The notes beneath the pieces are model-generated. The model worked only from the letters and a program-made list of their open reading frames with translations, was not told the DNA's origin and searched no databases. Of a stretch of 64,000 nt of DNA, positions 1 through 13,012 are shown piece by piece (position 1 is the first letter of the stretch; each line of letters starts with the position of its first letter). Position numbers and translations under genes: made by a program. Source of the DNA: Piromyces finnis (taxonomy: Eukaryota > Neocallimastigomycota > Neocallimastigomycetes > Neocallimastigales > Neocallimastigaceae); the NCBI GenBank assembly GCA_002104945.1, contig MCFH01000066.1:205529-269528 (forward strand), written 5' to 3'.

Positions 1-862
1 ATTTGTTAAATTTGAATATTTTTTTATATTTTATTTATATAAATTAACATAAAGAGAATAAAAGTATTAGAAATAAAAAAGAAAAAAAAAAAAGAAATTT
101 AATAAGTAGAAAACAATAGTAAAAAAAAAATTTAAAAAAATATAAAGTCTAATTATCATATGAATTTAATTATTTTTTCTATAATCTTTATTCTATTACC
201 ACTACCATTCATTATAGTATTATTATCTTTTTTTTAACAATTCCTATTATTACTATTACTATTATTATTATTATTAGTAGTAGTAGTAAGAGGAAGAGGA
301 ATAGTATTTATTATTGTTGCTGCTATTAATACTATCGTTAGTATGGATATAAATTAAGTGTTAATGAACAACCTTTTTTAACAATATTAATTGAAAAAAA
401 AATAGGATAAAAAAAATAAATGAATTAAAATACAAATATGGTTTATATGGTATATAAGGAATAAAATAGATTGGAATAATAAAAAATAATATATATATCT
501 TTTCAATTCATTAATTAAAATTGATATTATTTATTATTATGTTTATTTATTTCAATTACAATATATCATTTTTAAACCCCACCTACCCATTTATACAAAC
601 CCATGAAGAAAAAAAAAGTAAATATAAGAGTATCATTCAAATGGGAGAGAAAGGAGGAAAAAAAAAATTGATAGTTTTTTTTTAATTGATTTTTTTAATT
701 TGATTAAGGTATAAATTTTTGAATAAAAAAAAACGATGGATGGGAATGAGAATGGAAATAATAATGGTTATTCAAAAATAAAAAATCATCTCTTTAAATA
801 ACTATAGAAATATATTTATTTATTTATTTATTTATAATTATTAATACATTAACTATTTTATA
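1..862. other. AT-rich intergenic DNA
   Basis: No coding potential is seen on either strand. The stretch holds homopolymer A and T runs, ATT/AGT microsatellite-like tracts near 245-300, and TTTA repeats near 808-835. It borders the 3' end of a minus-strand LINE. Confidence 0.6.
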
Positions 863-2845
863 TTTTTTTTTTTTTTTAAATTTAATTTTTTAACGGCATT
901 AAATATTTTAAACTTTATTATTAATTTAATTAAAATTATTTAATATAAAAAATTAAAAATAAAAAATAAAAAATATATGTTTAAATAAACACAAATAATT
1001 AAAAATTGGGTATAATGTATTCTAGTAATTTTAATTAAAATAAGAAAGCCACTATTATACTAAAGTATAATAATTGTATTTGACTTCCAGTGGGACACCG
1101 AGCCAAAGATCAAAATTTTGCCATGGAACAAAATTATGATCTCCATTGGTTGCGCTGGCCCTCCTGGCCTGTCTTACTGTTTCTTCAACATTGACGCTCT
1201 TGGATGTTGCTTCAAACCTTTTGAACATTGACCATTGCTGACCAATAGCAAAAGGCATGATTTTGGTTAGAAGTTCCGCGGTTACCGTCAAGAATGGTGT
1301 TCCTTCATTAGTACCAGATTGAATCTGACGTTTACAAAGTTCTTTCCATTCCCTTGAATTGTAATTAATATTGTTAAAACTTCTTCCCCCAAGAAGGAAT
1401 TTAAATATTTTACTGCACACACTAGAATAATCATACACATTAATATTCACCGGATTATTAGAACTATTACTATCATTAACTAAATTACTATCTAAATTAG
1501 AATTATTATCTTCACTATTGCTATCATTACTAATATTATTATTTCTATTACTACTGTTGTTATTATTACTATTTCTATTACTACTATTGTTATTATTACT
1601 ATTAATGTTATTGCTATCTCTACTGATATTAACATTTTCATTATTATTGATAGGACTATTGGAATTACGTTGACTGAAAAAATTTAATAGTTTGACTATG
1701 GAATAATAATGTTTAATACGGATATCTCTAAATGTTGGACAATCTAATAACCAATGTTTAATACTTTGAACACCACACTTGCAACATGGACAGTAGTTAG
1801 GACAAACTGGATCAACAAATTTAGCAGCTTTGGCAACTCTAGCATCCAACTTATATCCGCTTCTTGCTTTCAATAGCCAGTAGAAGCCATAGGCAAACTC
1901 TGTGTACTCATAACATAATTTAATAAAATCTTTAGTTTCAATAAATTTATTATCATCATAATATTGCGCTTTGATTGAATTCCCTTTGAGATCTTTCCAA
2001 TAAATGTTTTTACCTGCTTTAACATCTCCATACTTCTTTAATTTTTTATCAAGTGTCCTATTTGATTTGCACCACATGTATTTTCTAAATTTAGGAATGT
2101 AATTGACGATGTGTGAGATAATACAATTTGAGTTTTTCCATTTGTTAAAACATCTAACCTGAGCTAACGCACATTTGGCTGACGATGGAGGAATATTCAA
2201 ATCTTTTGAGATAGAGTATAAAGATATAAACGATACAGCTTTATGAACTCCGGCAACCCATCGTATTCCTTTGTTAACATGCTTCTGAGCAATCCTAGAC
2301 CTAGCTTTGTTGGATCCAAGTAATGGTGCAAAGTATGAAACTCTGCTGATTACTTGTGAGTTAAGTACTAGCTTTTTGAAAGGAATAGGAATATTAGGAT
2401 TTCTTAAGAATTTACTGACTGAAAAAAGTCCTTTCAAAACCTTGTTATTAAGAGCTTTAATTACTGGTTTAAGGGACAAATTCTTATCAAATGGAACACC
2501 AAGATAAGTTTAGCAATCAGTAGTTGGAATGGGTTGTCCTGCTAAGTAAAATGTTGGATCTTTCTTGCTCTGATTTTCTATTTATTCAGGACGAATCACC
2601 ATCGTTGAACATTTCTGGATACCAAATTCCATTTCATTAAACAAGGCCCATTCATTAACTCTTCTAAGCATCTTTTTTAAGCATCCTCTTGATGGAGCAC
2701 AAATAACTATATCATCTGCAAAAAATCCACCACAGCATCGAGTGTCACCTAAACTGACTCCGAAATCTTCACACTCTCTAAATATATCATTGATAAAGAG
2801 ATTAAAGAGAATAGGAGAAAGTGGGTAACCTTGACGGGGCCTCTT
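863..2845 (-). mobile_element. LINE family 1, copy A (5'-truncated non-LTR retrotransposon)
   Basis: The 3' end is marked by a T run at 863-877 (the poly(A) tail read on the minus strand). The 3' UTR includes the end motif GCCGTTAAAAA, shared with copy B at about 11,727. The body is near-identical over its length to copies B (9.5-11.8 kb) and C (18.0-22.7 kb). The 5' end is lost inside the RT domain at about 2845, as expected for incomplete target-primed reverse transcription. No target-site duplication is obvious in this AT-rich flank. Confidence 0.9.
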
Positions 2846-2857
2846 TAGAAGCTTCAT
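1055..2857 (-). pseudogene. LINE family 1 RT C-terminal half and Cys/His knuckle, two in-frame stops
   Basis: Reading on the minus strand, the frame starts in RT with QGYPLSPILFNLFINDIF and the catalytic FADD box. It then runs through the thumb (YLGVPFD), a basic region, a knuckle CPCCKCG...HWLLDC, a long Asn/Ser tract and a conserved tail ending YNYYTLV. The only interruptions are two TAA codons in the same frame, at 2582-2584 and 31 codons further on at about 2504. The other 474 codons are open. Copy B has both stops and copy C has the second, so they are inherited. The product would be the replication protein of a LINE that inserts by target-primed reverse transcription. The first residues at 2846-2857 lie at the truncation junction and may not belong to the element. 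Confidence 0.85.
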
Positions 2858-3235
2858 TTATTTTATAAATGAAAGCACTTTCATAAGAGGATTCAATATC
2901 CATTAAAATTAATATTTTAAATAACGAACGAACTTAAAAAAATATATGAAAATATTTATTAATAAAACATTTAATTTTAAATTTTATTATAATAGATTAA
3001 TAGATCATTTTCATTAAAAATTATTAAAATTACAATCTTGAATACACTAATACATTAATACACTAATATACTAATATATATATATATATATTAATAATAA
3101 ATCTAAAAATAAATTGGATTAAATAATTAATTATTAAAATAAAATTAAAGTAAATTATTTATCATTATCATTAAATTTAATTACTGTTAATATTATTATC
3201 ATTATTATTAATTATATTATTATTATTGCTTTTAT

Positions 3236-5771
3236 TTATTCCCAACAGCTACCAAATTTATTTTGGCATCCAAGATCAGATTTACAATAACTTCTAGTAG
3301 TTCCACAATAACCTTTGGCACTACAACATTCACCTTCTTTAAGACATGATCCCCATAATTCACCACATCTTCCTTCGGCACACTTTCCATACTTGTCTTG
3401 ACATCCAAGTTTAAGTGAGCAATAACCACTAGTAGTTCCACAATAACCTTTGGCACTGCAACATTGTCCTTCAGGACATTCACCAATACCTTCACCACAT
3501 CTGAATTCACAGCTATTCTTTTTAAGTGTATTGGCACATGTCCTTTAAGAATTAATATAATTTATTTTGCAATTATACAGTACATAATGAATTCAAATAA
3601 TTTTATATAATTATATATAATTTATATATTTATATAATTATATTTTTATATATTAAAATTGAAATTGAAATTGAAATTAAAATTGAAAAATAATTAGAAT
3701 TAGTTATGAAAACATATAATTTAATATAATTTAATTTAATATTATTATATAAAAGGAACTGGTATTTTTCATATCATCTTATATTATCTTACATTTCATT
3801 TCCATTTTGTAAACTCTTGTCCTTTATACTTTCACAGTTAATGCAATTATTGGATAAATCACTAATTACATTTTTTATTATATATTATTATATATAAATA
3901 TATTAAATATATTTTAAATATAATTTTATAGATTAGTTCACCATAAATTTTATGATATTATGATATTTAATACTTTTAAATATTATTAATATTAAATTTC
4001 ATTATTATAATTCATATTAATATTATTATTGTTTACAATGTAGTCAATTCATCTAAACTGCTAATAACAGGTATAGATCCATTTAAATCATTATTTGATA
4101 AATCTCTGTATTACATTATTTTATATTAATATAAAAATAGTATTATTATTAAAATGAGTAAAAATACATACTTGTTAGAATTATTGATAAAATTTTTTAT
4201 CTTACATAGTTTGTAATTTAGATAACCTTCCAATATCTGAAGGGATGGTTCCAGTTAATCCTTTATTGGCTAAATTTCTATTGAATTATTAATTTAATTT
4301 AATATTTATTTTGTAATTATTAAAAAACATTATTATAAAAATTATTATAAAATATTATTAAAAAATATTTAAAATTTTATTATTAAATTATTGTAATAAT
4401 ACTAATTAAAAAAATATCATATTAATATTTTTAAAATATTTTACATTGATGTAATATGAAATTCATTATCCACTACTGAACATTCAATGCCTTCTATTTC
4501 ACAACAATTAATATCCTTATCAGTACTTCCTTTTTTCCATAAACTTTCAATATAACGACACTCATCCAAAACTTTTTTACATTTATCCTTTTCTTGTTCT
4601 TCACATCCCCTATAAATTTGTAGAGTTAAAAGTTATTCATAATTAATAAAATCAATTATAATAAAAATAGAATTTTATAAATTTTTTTATTCTTCTTACC
4701 TAGTATTTGAATCACAGCTAAGACAATTATTATTCATTAATTTACTCCTAATTATATTTTAATATCAAAATATATAAAATATTAAATATTTTTATTTTTA
4801 AAATTAAAAAAAAAAATCAATACGGAAAATAAATCCGCAAATATTTTTATAAAAGTATTATTACATAATTTGAAGAAAAAATAAAAACTTTTTATTACAA
4901 AAGTTTATTTAATTTCTTAACAGATTCAGGAATATCTCCAATTAAATAATTATCACTTAAATATCTATTTTTATTTTTTATTTAATAATAAAATATTTGG
5001 ATGAATATAAAAAATCATTATTTTTATCTTTTAAATATTTTTAAATATTTTTTAATTATTTTTAATATTTACAGCTCTTCTAATTGAGATAAATTTCCAA
5101 TTTCTGAAGGAATGGATCCTGTTAATTTATTAAAACGTAAATTTCTATATTTTATTTTTATTTAATAAAATATTTTAAATAATGAAAATTTATATTTATT
5201 TTTTTTCATTAATTTTAATATTTACAATGATATTAAATTTTTTAAATTTCTAATTTCTGAAGGAATGTTTCCAGTTAATTGATTATCACTTAAAACTCTA
5301 TTTTTAAATTTTATTTAAAGAGTAAAATAAAAAAATATTTCGATTAATATAAAAACCATTATTTTTATTTTTAAATATTTTTATAATATTTTTTTAATAT
5401 TTACAAATATTTTAAATTTGTTAAATTTTCAATTTCAGAAGGAATGGTTCCAATTAATCCTTTATCATTTAAAATTCTATTTTTTATTTTTATTTTAAAA
5501 TAAAATTAATTTAAATATTATATTATATTATATTATATTATAATAAGAATTTTTACATTTTAGTTATTCGATTATCATCATCACAGTTAATACCATCAAT
5601 GTCACAACAATTAGTCGCATCAGAATTTATTTGTTTCCATAGACTTTCAATAGATTCACAATCAGTTTTTTGTGTTGTTTCCTCTTCACGTTTTGTCAGT
5701 CTGTCAATGGAATAGGAAAAGGAAGTGCTAGATACTGTCAAAATTAAACCTAAGAATTTAAATAGTCTCAT
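3236..5771 (-). CDS. Secreted LRR protein with two CBM18 (hevein-type) modules, 11 exons
   Basis: Unrecognised as a named gene; built by eye from splice sites. Exons (minus strand, first to last): 5557-5771, 5405-5476, 5226-5297, 5073-5144, 4899-4964, 4700-4747, 4445-4609, 4206-4277, 4037-4105, 3793-3861, 3236-3542. All introns are phase 2 with GT..AG ends, and the sum is 1227 nt (408 aa plus stop). Residues 1-20 are a signal peptide. A Cys cap (CCDIDGINC) follows, then four LRRs, one per exon (LxGTIPSEIxNLxNL). Next come a CLSC linker, a second Cys cap (CCEIEGIEC), two LRRs, a CINC linker, and two tandem chitin-binding modules sharing CCSAKGYCGTT. Known for the families: CBM18 binds chitin/GlcNAc oligomers, and plant-type LRRs bind ligands. 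Inference: an extracellular wall- or substrate-binding protein. It could be two genes split at about 4747, but the shared phase and the lack of a second signal peptide favour one. Confidence 0.8.
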
Positions 5772-7784
5772 TTTTAAATAATAATTTACTCTTTCATAAA
5801 ATTTTAAAAATCAATATAAATTTAAAAAAAAAATTATTGAATTAAAATGAAAAAAAGGAGAAAAGAGAAAATTGAAAAAAAAGAAAAAAAAGGCTCTTTT
5901 TATATTTTTTTTTAAATAATAATTAAAATATTTTATTAAAAATTTTTAAATTTCTTGCCTCAGATGTTTTTTGCTTTTTTCTTATTAAATTTAAAAAATA
6001 AAACTGTTTTTCCTTACTTTTATTGTACATAAAAGTGTTACATTTACAAAGTTTTTTTTTTTTTTTTTAATTGTTAAATTATAATTTTTTTTTTATATTT
6101 ATTATATCTTTATTACATTTACATGCATTGATATCTTATTACATTTAATAATTTATAGTCTAATACTTTTTTTTTTTTTACCATATTATACAATTACATG
6201 AATTTTTACCTTGCTTCTCTTAACCAATCAATATTAAATTTAAAATTTATTCCATGGTTTTTTGTAACACATCATTGTACATTAATATAATAATGTATAC
6301 GGAAATATTATATTGGAATTTTATAAATTTTCTTTTTTAAAAAAAATAAAGAATTTATAATACAATATTGTCTAATTTCTGAAAAAGATTAAAATAATTA
6401 AGGTTTCTAAATTCAGTAATATTATTAATACTTATTTTATTATCTCAGCCAATCAATAATAAATCCTTGGATAATGCCATTTTATCCGAAACTTTTGTTG
6501 ATTAAATATTCATTTTAAAATTGAATTAAAAATTTTAATTGAATGTATTAATATATGTATTAATATATTTTAATATATGAGTCAATCAATTTATTTTTAA
6601 TTAAATCAATGTTTCACAAACCATCTTTAAATTGATCTAACCAAGAAAAAACAAACCAAAAATTTAAGGAATGACTCACACTTAAATTTCTACTAATTAA
6701 TAACTGAAAATAGTAGGTTAAAACGCTTAATTTTATTTGATTAAAAAATATATAAAATAATGAGTAATCCATTAAATTAACAATTTTAAATATAAATATT
6801 TGATATAAAATAAACCTAAAAACCTTAATTAATAATATAATTGAATATTACTATAAATGTTATATAAACATAAATTAATGTAATATTGGAATAGATTATA
6901 ATGTAGTTTTTTTAGTACATTTTATTTAGTACATTATTTGTATTTATCATATTTTTATAATCATATAATAAATTAAAGTATTTATAGTAATTATAGTATT
7001 TAATATAAACAGATAAACAAACAAACTTTATAGTTAGATTTTGGTATAAATTAGTAGAAAATATAGTAAATTAGTCTCTATCTAAGAATATAATAGTTAG
7101 GAGAAGATATTCTTACGATCATATAATATTAAGTATGTTTTTGAATAAATTATAAATAAAGTATATAAGTCAACCCACAAATCCTGAGTGTATTGAACCG
7201 AGTTGTATCACATTATTTTATAATATTCTTGATTTTATACTTAATAAATAATTTATCTCAAGAGGCAATAATTTTAAATTTTTTTTTTAAAAAAAAAAGC
7301 ATTTATATTTTATTAATATTCTATTTATTGGGCTAAATTAAACAATAATAAAAATTAAAAAAGAAAAACGTTTTAAAATAAAGAAAAAAATAAAATTATA
7401 TTGTAAAACGAATATAAAAAAACAAAAATTTTTATTATTTTTTGAAAAAGAATTAAAGAATTAAACGCTATATTTAATGTTTTAACATAAAATTTTATAT
7501 TAAATGTTAATTTTATATTTCTCAAACATTTTAATTTTAATTAGAAAATTATAATACTCTTTTTATATTTGAAGTCATGAATTTATATTAAAAATATTTT
7601 ATTTTTTTATTATAACTTTTTTTAATTATTTAAAAAATAGATTTTAAAATATATAAGAATAATAAAAAATGTAAATCATCTTCCAATTAATAAAACTTGT
7701 TCATATTTAATTTTTATTATTATTTAGTTTTATTCAAACTTTAGGATTGTCCTTTTTTTTTTTTTTTTTTTGTAATTTCAGTTT
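5772..7784. other. AT-rich intergenic DNA
   Basis: About 2 kb with no ORF, LRR exon or splice-linked coding signal that I can support. It serves as the 5' flank of the LRR-CBM18 gene. Islands of slightly higher complexity near 6210-6250, 6440-6500 and 7140-7215 do not translate into anything recognisable. Confidence 0.55.
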
Positions 7785-7799
7785 TTTTTTCTTGAAAAT

Positions 7800-8098
7800 A
7801 AATAGGAAAATCCATTTTCTTTTTCAATTAAATATTTATTCATATCTTTATTTTCTTTTCTACAAGTATAACGTAAGGGTGTCCCTGCATAATTACCTTA
7901 TAGATTAACATCTTCATTTTTAGCTCCAATTAAATGTTTAATAAAAAATAACATTTTTCTTTTTGAGCTTTACTGGTAAAATGTAATGGTATTCTTCTAT
8001 CCTAATCTTTAATACTTGTATCGGCTCCTTTTCTAATCAAATATTTTAATTATTTTTTCATTTCCATGATAATATGCATAATGTATTGGTGTTTTTTC
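7800..8098 (-). pseudogene. Decayed ankyrin-repeat gene fragment
   Basis: Minus-strand translation gives ankyrin signatures spread over two frames: TPIHYAYYHGNEKIIK, then a shift into YLIRKGADTSIKD, PLHFTSK, and then KHLIGAKNEDVNL and GTPLRYTCRKENKDM. In-frame stops break at least three repeats, for example GAT TAG and CTA TAA. About three 33-residue ankyrin units are visible, with no start codon. It resembles the intact ankyrin genes at 38.2 and 44.0 kb in repeat style, but no closer relationship is shown. It is probably a dead gene invaded by the adjoining LINE fragments. Confidence 0.75.
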
Positions 8099-8137
8099 CA
8101 TTATGGTTTTGACTATTTATATATGAATTTATTTTCT

Positions 8138-8490
8138 TTAATAGAAAGGGGACCATTGATATTCTACGTTCTTTGATTGATAGTATTGAAGTGGAAGACT
8201 CTTTCCCAATAACTATGATTTAAGCTATTATATGTAACATTAGATGCAAGATTTTCATAATATTATTACTGAGGAGTAAATGAATCCTCAACATTCCTGT
8301 CCTTAATAGTTGAAACATGAGAGCACGAATAACTTGGTTTGGCAAAAAAATTTTTAAGATTTTTCCAATCTTTTCTTATTACTTTTTGTTGATAAAATGT
8401 TTTACCAATTGAACCAATATTACCTTTAGAAAGATCGGGTCTGAGTTTACTACTAACTTTTTTGATAGTACTAAATAAACTTTGATATTT
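8138..8490 (-). mobile_element. LINE family 2 fragment (EN-RT linker region)
   Basis: The minus strand matches the coding region of copy D at about 14,470-14,840, the linker between endonuclease and RT. Shared peptides include KPSYS..HVSTIKD and YENLAS.VT, ending at INGPLSIKE. The frame is broken by stops. It lies directly downstream (in the minus sense) of the A tail of the next LINE fragment, so the two are separate insertions or a rearranged pair. Confidence 0.75.
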
Positions 8491-8506
8491 AGAATACTAG
8501 TTAGGG

Positions 8507-9155
8507 TTTTTTTTTAGACTAGTAAGATAATACACCACTTTTATTTATTTCTTTAATTTGTGCTATTACATAATATTAGGTCATAATATTAGGTGATAAT
8601 ACATATTGATATAATAAATAATAAATAAAAATAAAAAAATATATATATATATAAATATATAAAATAAAATAAAATAATTATTAAAGTTGTAATTTGTACT
8701 GTGTGGGATCGGTCCCTACCTAATACATTAAATGAAATAAAAAAGAAAAGTAACATTAGGTAGGATAGTGTGGTGTCCACTAAACTCTCCCATGAGTTCA
8801 TAATGTTTTCATTCGAATTTGAAAAAATACTAACACTGAACCCTGTGTACGGAACATTGAGAATGTTCCTTTGCTATATCGATACGACATCGGTGCTCTT
8901 GATTACGTTAGGTATCTTACTAAATCTATCAAAAAGTAGCTTCAAAAAATTACTAGAGAATAAGTAACAAACTTGAATAACATAGGACTATGTAAGCTAA
9001 GATAATAAAAATAGAATCAAAGATATTCATTGACAATATTTAATACTAAAGAATCAAAAAATTAATATAATGTTATTAAGTGGTAAAAGCAACTAATATT
9101 TAATATGGGTTGAGGGTATAAAGAAAGTATGGTATAACAACTAACACTCAGATTA
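8507..9155 (-). mobile_element. Internally deleted LINE family 2 derivative (5' UTR joined to 3' end)
   Basis: On the minus strand the element starts with sequence matching the copy D 5' UTR (D about 11,800-11,970, at 8985-9150 here). It then jumps at about 8965-8985 to the last part of D (about 16,900-17,340). That part includes the C-terminal peptide NSWESLVDTTLSYLM and the 3' UTR, ending in a T run at 8507-8515 (poly(A) on the minus strand). Everything from EN to RT is missing. It is therefore a short, non-coding derivative with both element ends. Confidence 0.75.
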
Positions 9156-9517
9156 TGAATTCAAAAGCAAGGCTTAATGTATTTTCTTACCTTAGAAAAT
9201 ACGAATACCTTTCGCTGCAATGCATGATGTCTTGGAAAAAGGAATTTTATTACATAAATTTATAAATTTTAATCACATAAATATTATTATTTTAATAAAG
9301 TTATATATTATATAAATACTTTATATTTTTTTACACTATATTAATAAACCATTTGAAAATTCAATAAATCAATTACTATGTATACTAAATTTACTAAATA
9401 TATATCTATATATAATTGTATCTATTTCTAAAATTTTCTTTAAATTTGATTATATAAATAAAATAAAGATTAAAAAAATAATTATGAAATGACAAGTACT
9501 TATTAATTATAAAAAAA
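9156..9517. other. AT-rich spacer between LINE copies
   Basis: Short stretch with no recognisable coding or element sequence. It is the 5' flank of LINE copy B. Confidence 0.5.
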
Positions 9518-11562
9518 TTTGGTTTTCGAAAAAAGGAAGAAAGTATCAGTCTTTTCATTTCAATCCAAGAAATATGTAGTAGACGTCAATTAGAAAATAA
9601 AGAGACATATTTGGCCTTTTTAGATCTCAGGAAAACATACGATTCAGTCCCAATCGGTAATATTCTCCATAAATTAGATTGTTTAGGAATCCGAGGTAAG
9701 AGTTTACAATTTATCAAAAATTTACATTTAACATCTAAGACTAATGTCAAATTAGATGGACAATTCTCGAAATCTTTTGATGTGAAGAAAGGAGTAGGTC
9801 AAGGTTACCCACTTTCTCCTATTCTCTTTAATCTCTTTATTAATGATATATTTAAAAAGTGCGAAAATCACGGAGTCAGTTTAGGTGACACTCGATTCTG
9901 TGGTGTACTTTTTGCAGATGATATAGTTATTTGTGCTCCATCAAAAGGATGCTTAAAAAAGATGCTTAGAAGAGTTAATGAATGGGCCTTGTTTAATGAA
10001 ATGGAATTTGGTATCCAGAAATGTTCAACGATGGTGATTCGTCCTGAATAAATAGAAAATCAGAGCAAGAAAGATCCAACATTTTACTTAGCAGGGAAAC
10101 CCATTCCAACTACTGATTGCTAAACTTATCTTGGTGTTCCATTTGATAAGAATTTGTCACTTAACCAGTAATTAAAACACTTAATAACAAGGTTTTGAAA
10201 GGACTCTTTTCAGTCTGCAAGTTCTTAAGAAATCCTAATATTCCTATTCCTTTCAAAAACCTAGTACGGAACTCACAAGTGATTAACAGAGTTTCATACT
10301 TTGCACCATTACTTGGATCCAACAAAGCTAGGTCTAGGATTGCTCAGAAGCATGTTAACAAAGGAATACGATGGGTTGCCGGAGTTCTTAAAGTTGTATC
10401 GTTTATATCTCTATTCTTTATCTCAAAGATTTGAATATTCCTCCATCGTCAGCCAAATGTGCGTTAGCTCAGGTTAAATGTTTTAACAAGTGGAAAAACT
10501 CGAATTGTATTATCTCATACCTTGTCAATTACATTCCTAAATTTAGGAAATACACGTGGTGCAAATCAAGTAGGACACTTGATAAAAAACTAAAGAAGCA
10601 TGGAGGTGTTAAAGCAGGTAAAAACTTTTATTGGAAAGATCTCAAAGGGAATTCAATCAAAGCGCAATATTATGATGATAATAAATTTATTGAAACTAAA
10701 GATTTTATTAAATTATGTTATGAGTACACAGAGTTTGCCTATGGCTTCTACTGGCTATTGAAAGCAAGAAGCGGATATAAGTTGGATGCTAGAGTTGCCA
10801 AAGCTGCTAAATTTGTTGATCCAGTTTGTCCTAACTACTGTCCATGTTGCAAGTGTGGTGTTCAAAGTATTAAACATTGGTTATTAGATTGTCCAACATT
10901 TAGAGATATCCGTATTAAACATTATTATTCCATAGTCAAACTATTAAATTTTTTCAGTCAACGTAATTCCAACATCCCTATCAATAATAATGAAAATGTT
11001 AATATTAGTAGAGATAGCAATAACATTAATAGTAATAATAACAATAGTAATAATAACAATAGTAGTAATATAAATAATAATATTAGTAATGAGAGCAATA
11101 GTGAAGATAATAATTCTAATTTAGATAGTAATTTAGTTAATAATAGTAATAGTTCTAATAGTCCGGTGAATATTAATGTGTATGATTATTCTAGTGTGTG
11201 CAGTAAAATATTTAAATTCCTTCTTGGGGTAAGAAGTTTTAACAATATCAATTACAATTCAAGGGAATGGAAAGATCTTTGCAAGTGTCAGATTCAATCT
11301 TGCACTAACGAAAGAACACCATTCTTGACGGTAACCGCGGAACTTCTAATCAAAATCATTCTTTTCGCTATTGGCTAGCAATGGTCAATGTTCAAAAGGT
11401 TTGAAGCAACATCCAAGAGTGTCAATGTCGAAGAAACAGTAAGACAGGCCAGGAAGGCCAGCGCAACCAATGGAGATCATAATTTTGTTCCATGGCAAAA
11501 TTTTGATCTTTGGCTCGGTGTCCCATTGGAAGTCAAATACAATTATTATACTTTAGTATGAT
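9518..11562 (+). pseudogene. LINE family 1 RT and knuckle, broken frame
   Basis: Contains RT boxes FLDLRKTYDSVP, GVGQGYPLSPILFNLFINDI and FADDIVICAPS. These are followed by a TAA at about 10,048 and another at 10,120-10,122 (both shared with copy A), then a one-base loss near 10,163 and another near 10,427. It continues with the knuckle CPCCKCG..HWLLDC, the Asn/Ser tract, and a TAG at 11,376-11,378. Homology then runs in frame to YNYYTLV at 11,562. The RT box reads GVGQGY where copy D reads GVRQGC, so a normally conserved Arg is absent. Not functional as it stands. Confidence 0.85.
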
Positions 11563-11731
11563 AGTGGCTTTCTTACTTTAATTAAAATTACTAGAATACA
11601 TTATACCCAATTTTTATTCATTTGTGTTTATTTAAACATATTTTTTTTATTTTTATTTTTATTTTTAATTTTTTATTACATGTATTATAATTTTAATTAA
11701 ATTAATAATAAAGTTTAAAATATTTGATGCC

Positions 11732-11774
<43 letters not shown>
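9518..11774 (+). mobile_element. LINE family 1, copy B (5'-truncated)
   Basis: Homology to copy C starts abruptly at about 9518 inside the RT fingers (FGFRKKEE) and runs to the 3' UTR. It ends in an uninterrupted A tract of about 38 nt at 11,737-11,774. The long pure A tail suggests a fairly recent insertion. Copy D's 5' UTR begins right after the tail, so B lies immediately upstream of D in tandem. Confidence 0.9.
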
Positions 11775-11776
<2 letters not shown>

Positions 11777-13012
11777 GAGCGAACAGAGTCGATAATTTGA
11801 GTGTTAGTTGTTATATCATATATCCCTTACACCTTCAACTTATTTTTTAGATAGTAGTTGCTTTAACAACTTTTATAACATATTATTTTAAACTTAAAAT
11901 TGTTTGATTCGGTAGTATTAAATACTGATTTTGAATATTTCTTGATTTCATTTTTATTTTAGCTTTCATCGATAATTTGTTATCCCAGTTTACTACTTAT
12001 TCTCTTTGTTCTTTTATTCCTTTTTTATTCTTTATATGTTGATTAGTCAGATAGTTTTGTTTTTCAGTTAGTTTGTTATTCCTTTCATTTATTCTTGAGT
12101 TTCGTGTGGGGTGCGGCTTTCATTACTATAATCATATTTAATCTTTTATTTTTTTTTCTATTTTTATTTTCGAGGGGCGCGGCTTTTTTATTTTTCCTTT
12201 ATGATTTTATATGATTCTAGTAATATCTTTTTTTATTTCTTATTTTTTTGTAACTCTAGATTTTCCAAGGAATCTCTTTTCTACTAACATTCTTTTGTAT
12301 ACTTTTTCTATCTCTTTTCTATATATATATATATTTCTTATACTTTATATTATATATATATTTATATATCTGTATAACTTAATTAGGTTTATTATGGACT
12401 ATTATGGTAAGTATTAACACCTTTTTTTCTTTAACATTTTTATTATCAAAGCTTCTATCCTGGAAAATCGAGTATTCTATTTTTATATTGTAAATACTAC
12501 TCTTGTTTCAATTTTATCTTTTAAAAAAAAAAAAATTTTATTATGTTTACCCAAATTTCTTCAACTTTTTTCCATTATTTTTGATATAACAACTTTTCAC
12601 TCTTATTATCTCTCTACCTTACAACATAAACAACCTAAATGAATGTTCAATTTCAACAATCAGAATCAACACAATACAATAATCATCCAATAAATTATAC
12701 AATTCTTATAAATATAAAGAGCTTTCAAAATACAGTTATAATACAGAAATCCAAAGTGATAGATATTCAAAATTTATCTTCCCGTTTAAAGTCTTCAGTA
12801 GAGTTAGAACTAAGTTTGTCAACAACTTAGCCACTTTTTCAGTTATAAAATTTAAAATATTGTTTGACAAATAATCCACTAGCTATATAATATATCCGTC
12901 TTTACTATTATTTTTTTTATTTTACTATATATTTTATTTCATTATCTTATTTATATCATTATATCAATACTTCAAATTATTAATATCTATTGTCTTAATA
13001 AGTTCTTTCAAA

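Noticed and set aside
12639-12830. Possible LINE ORF1 in the copy D leader
   Set aside because: Only 63 codons, with no zinc knuckle or coiled coil, and no second copy here to compare with.
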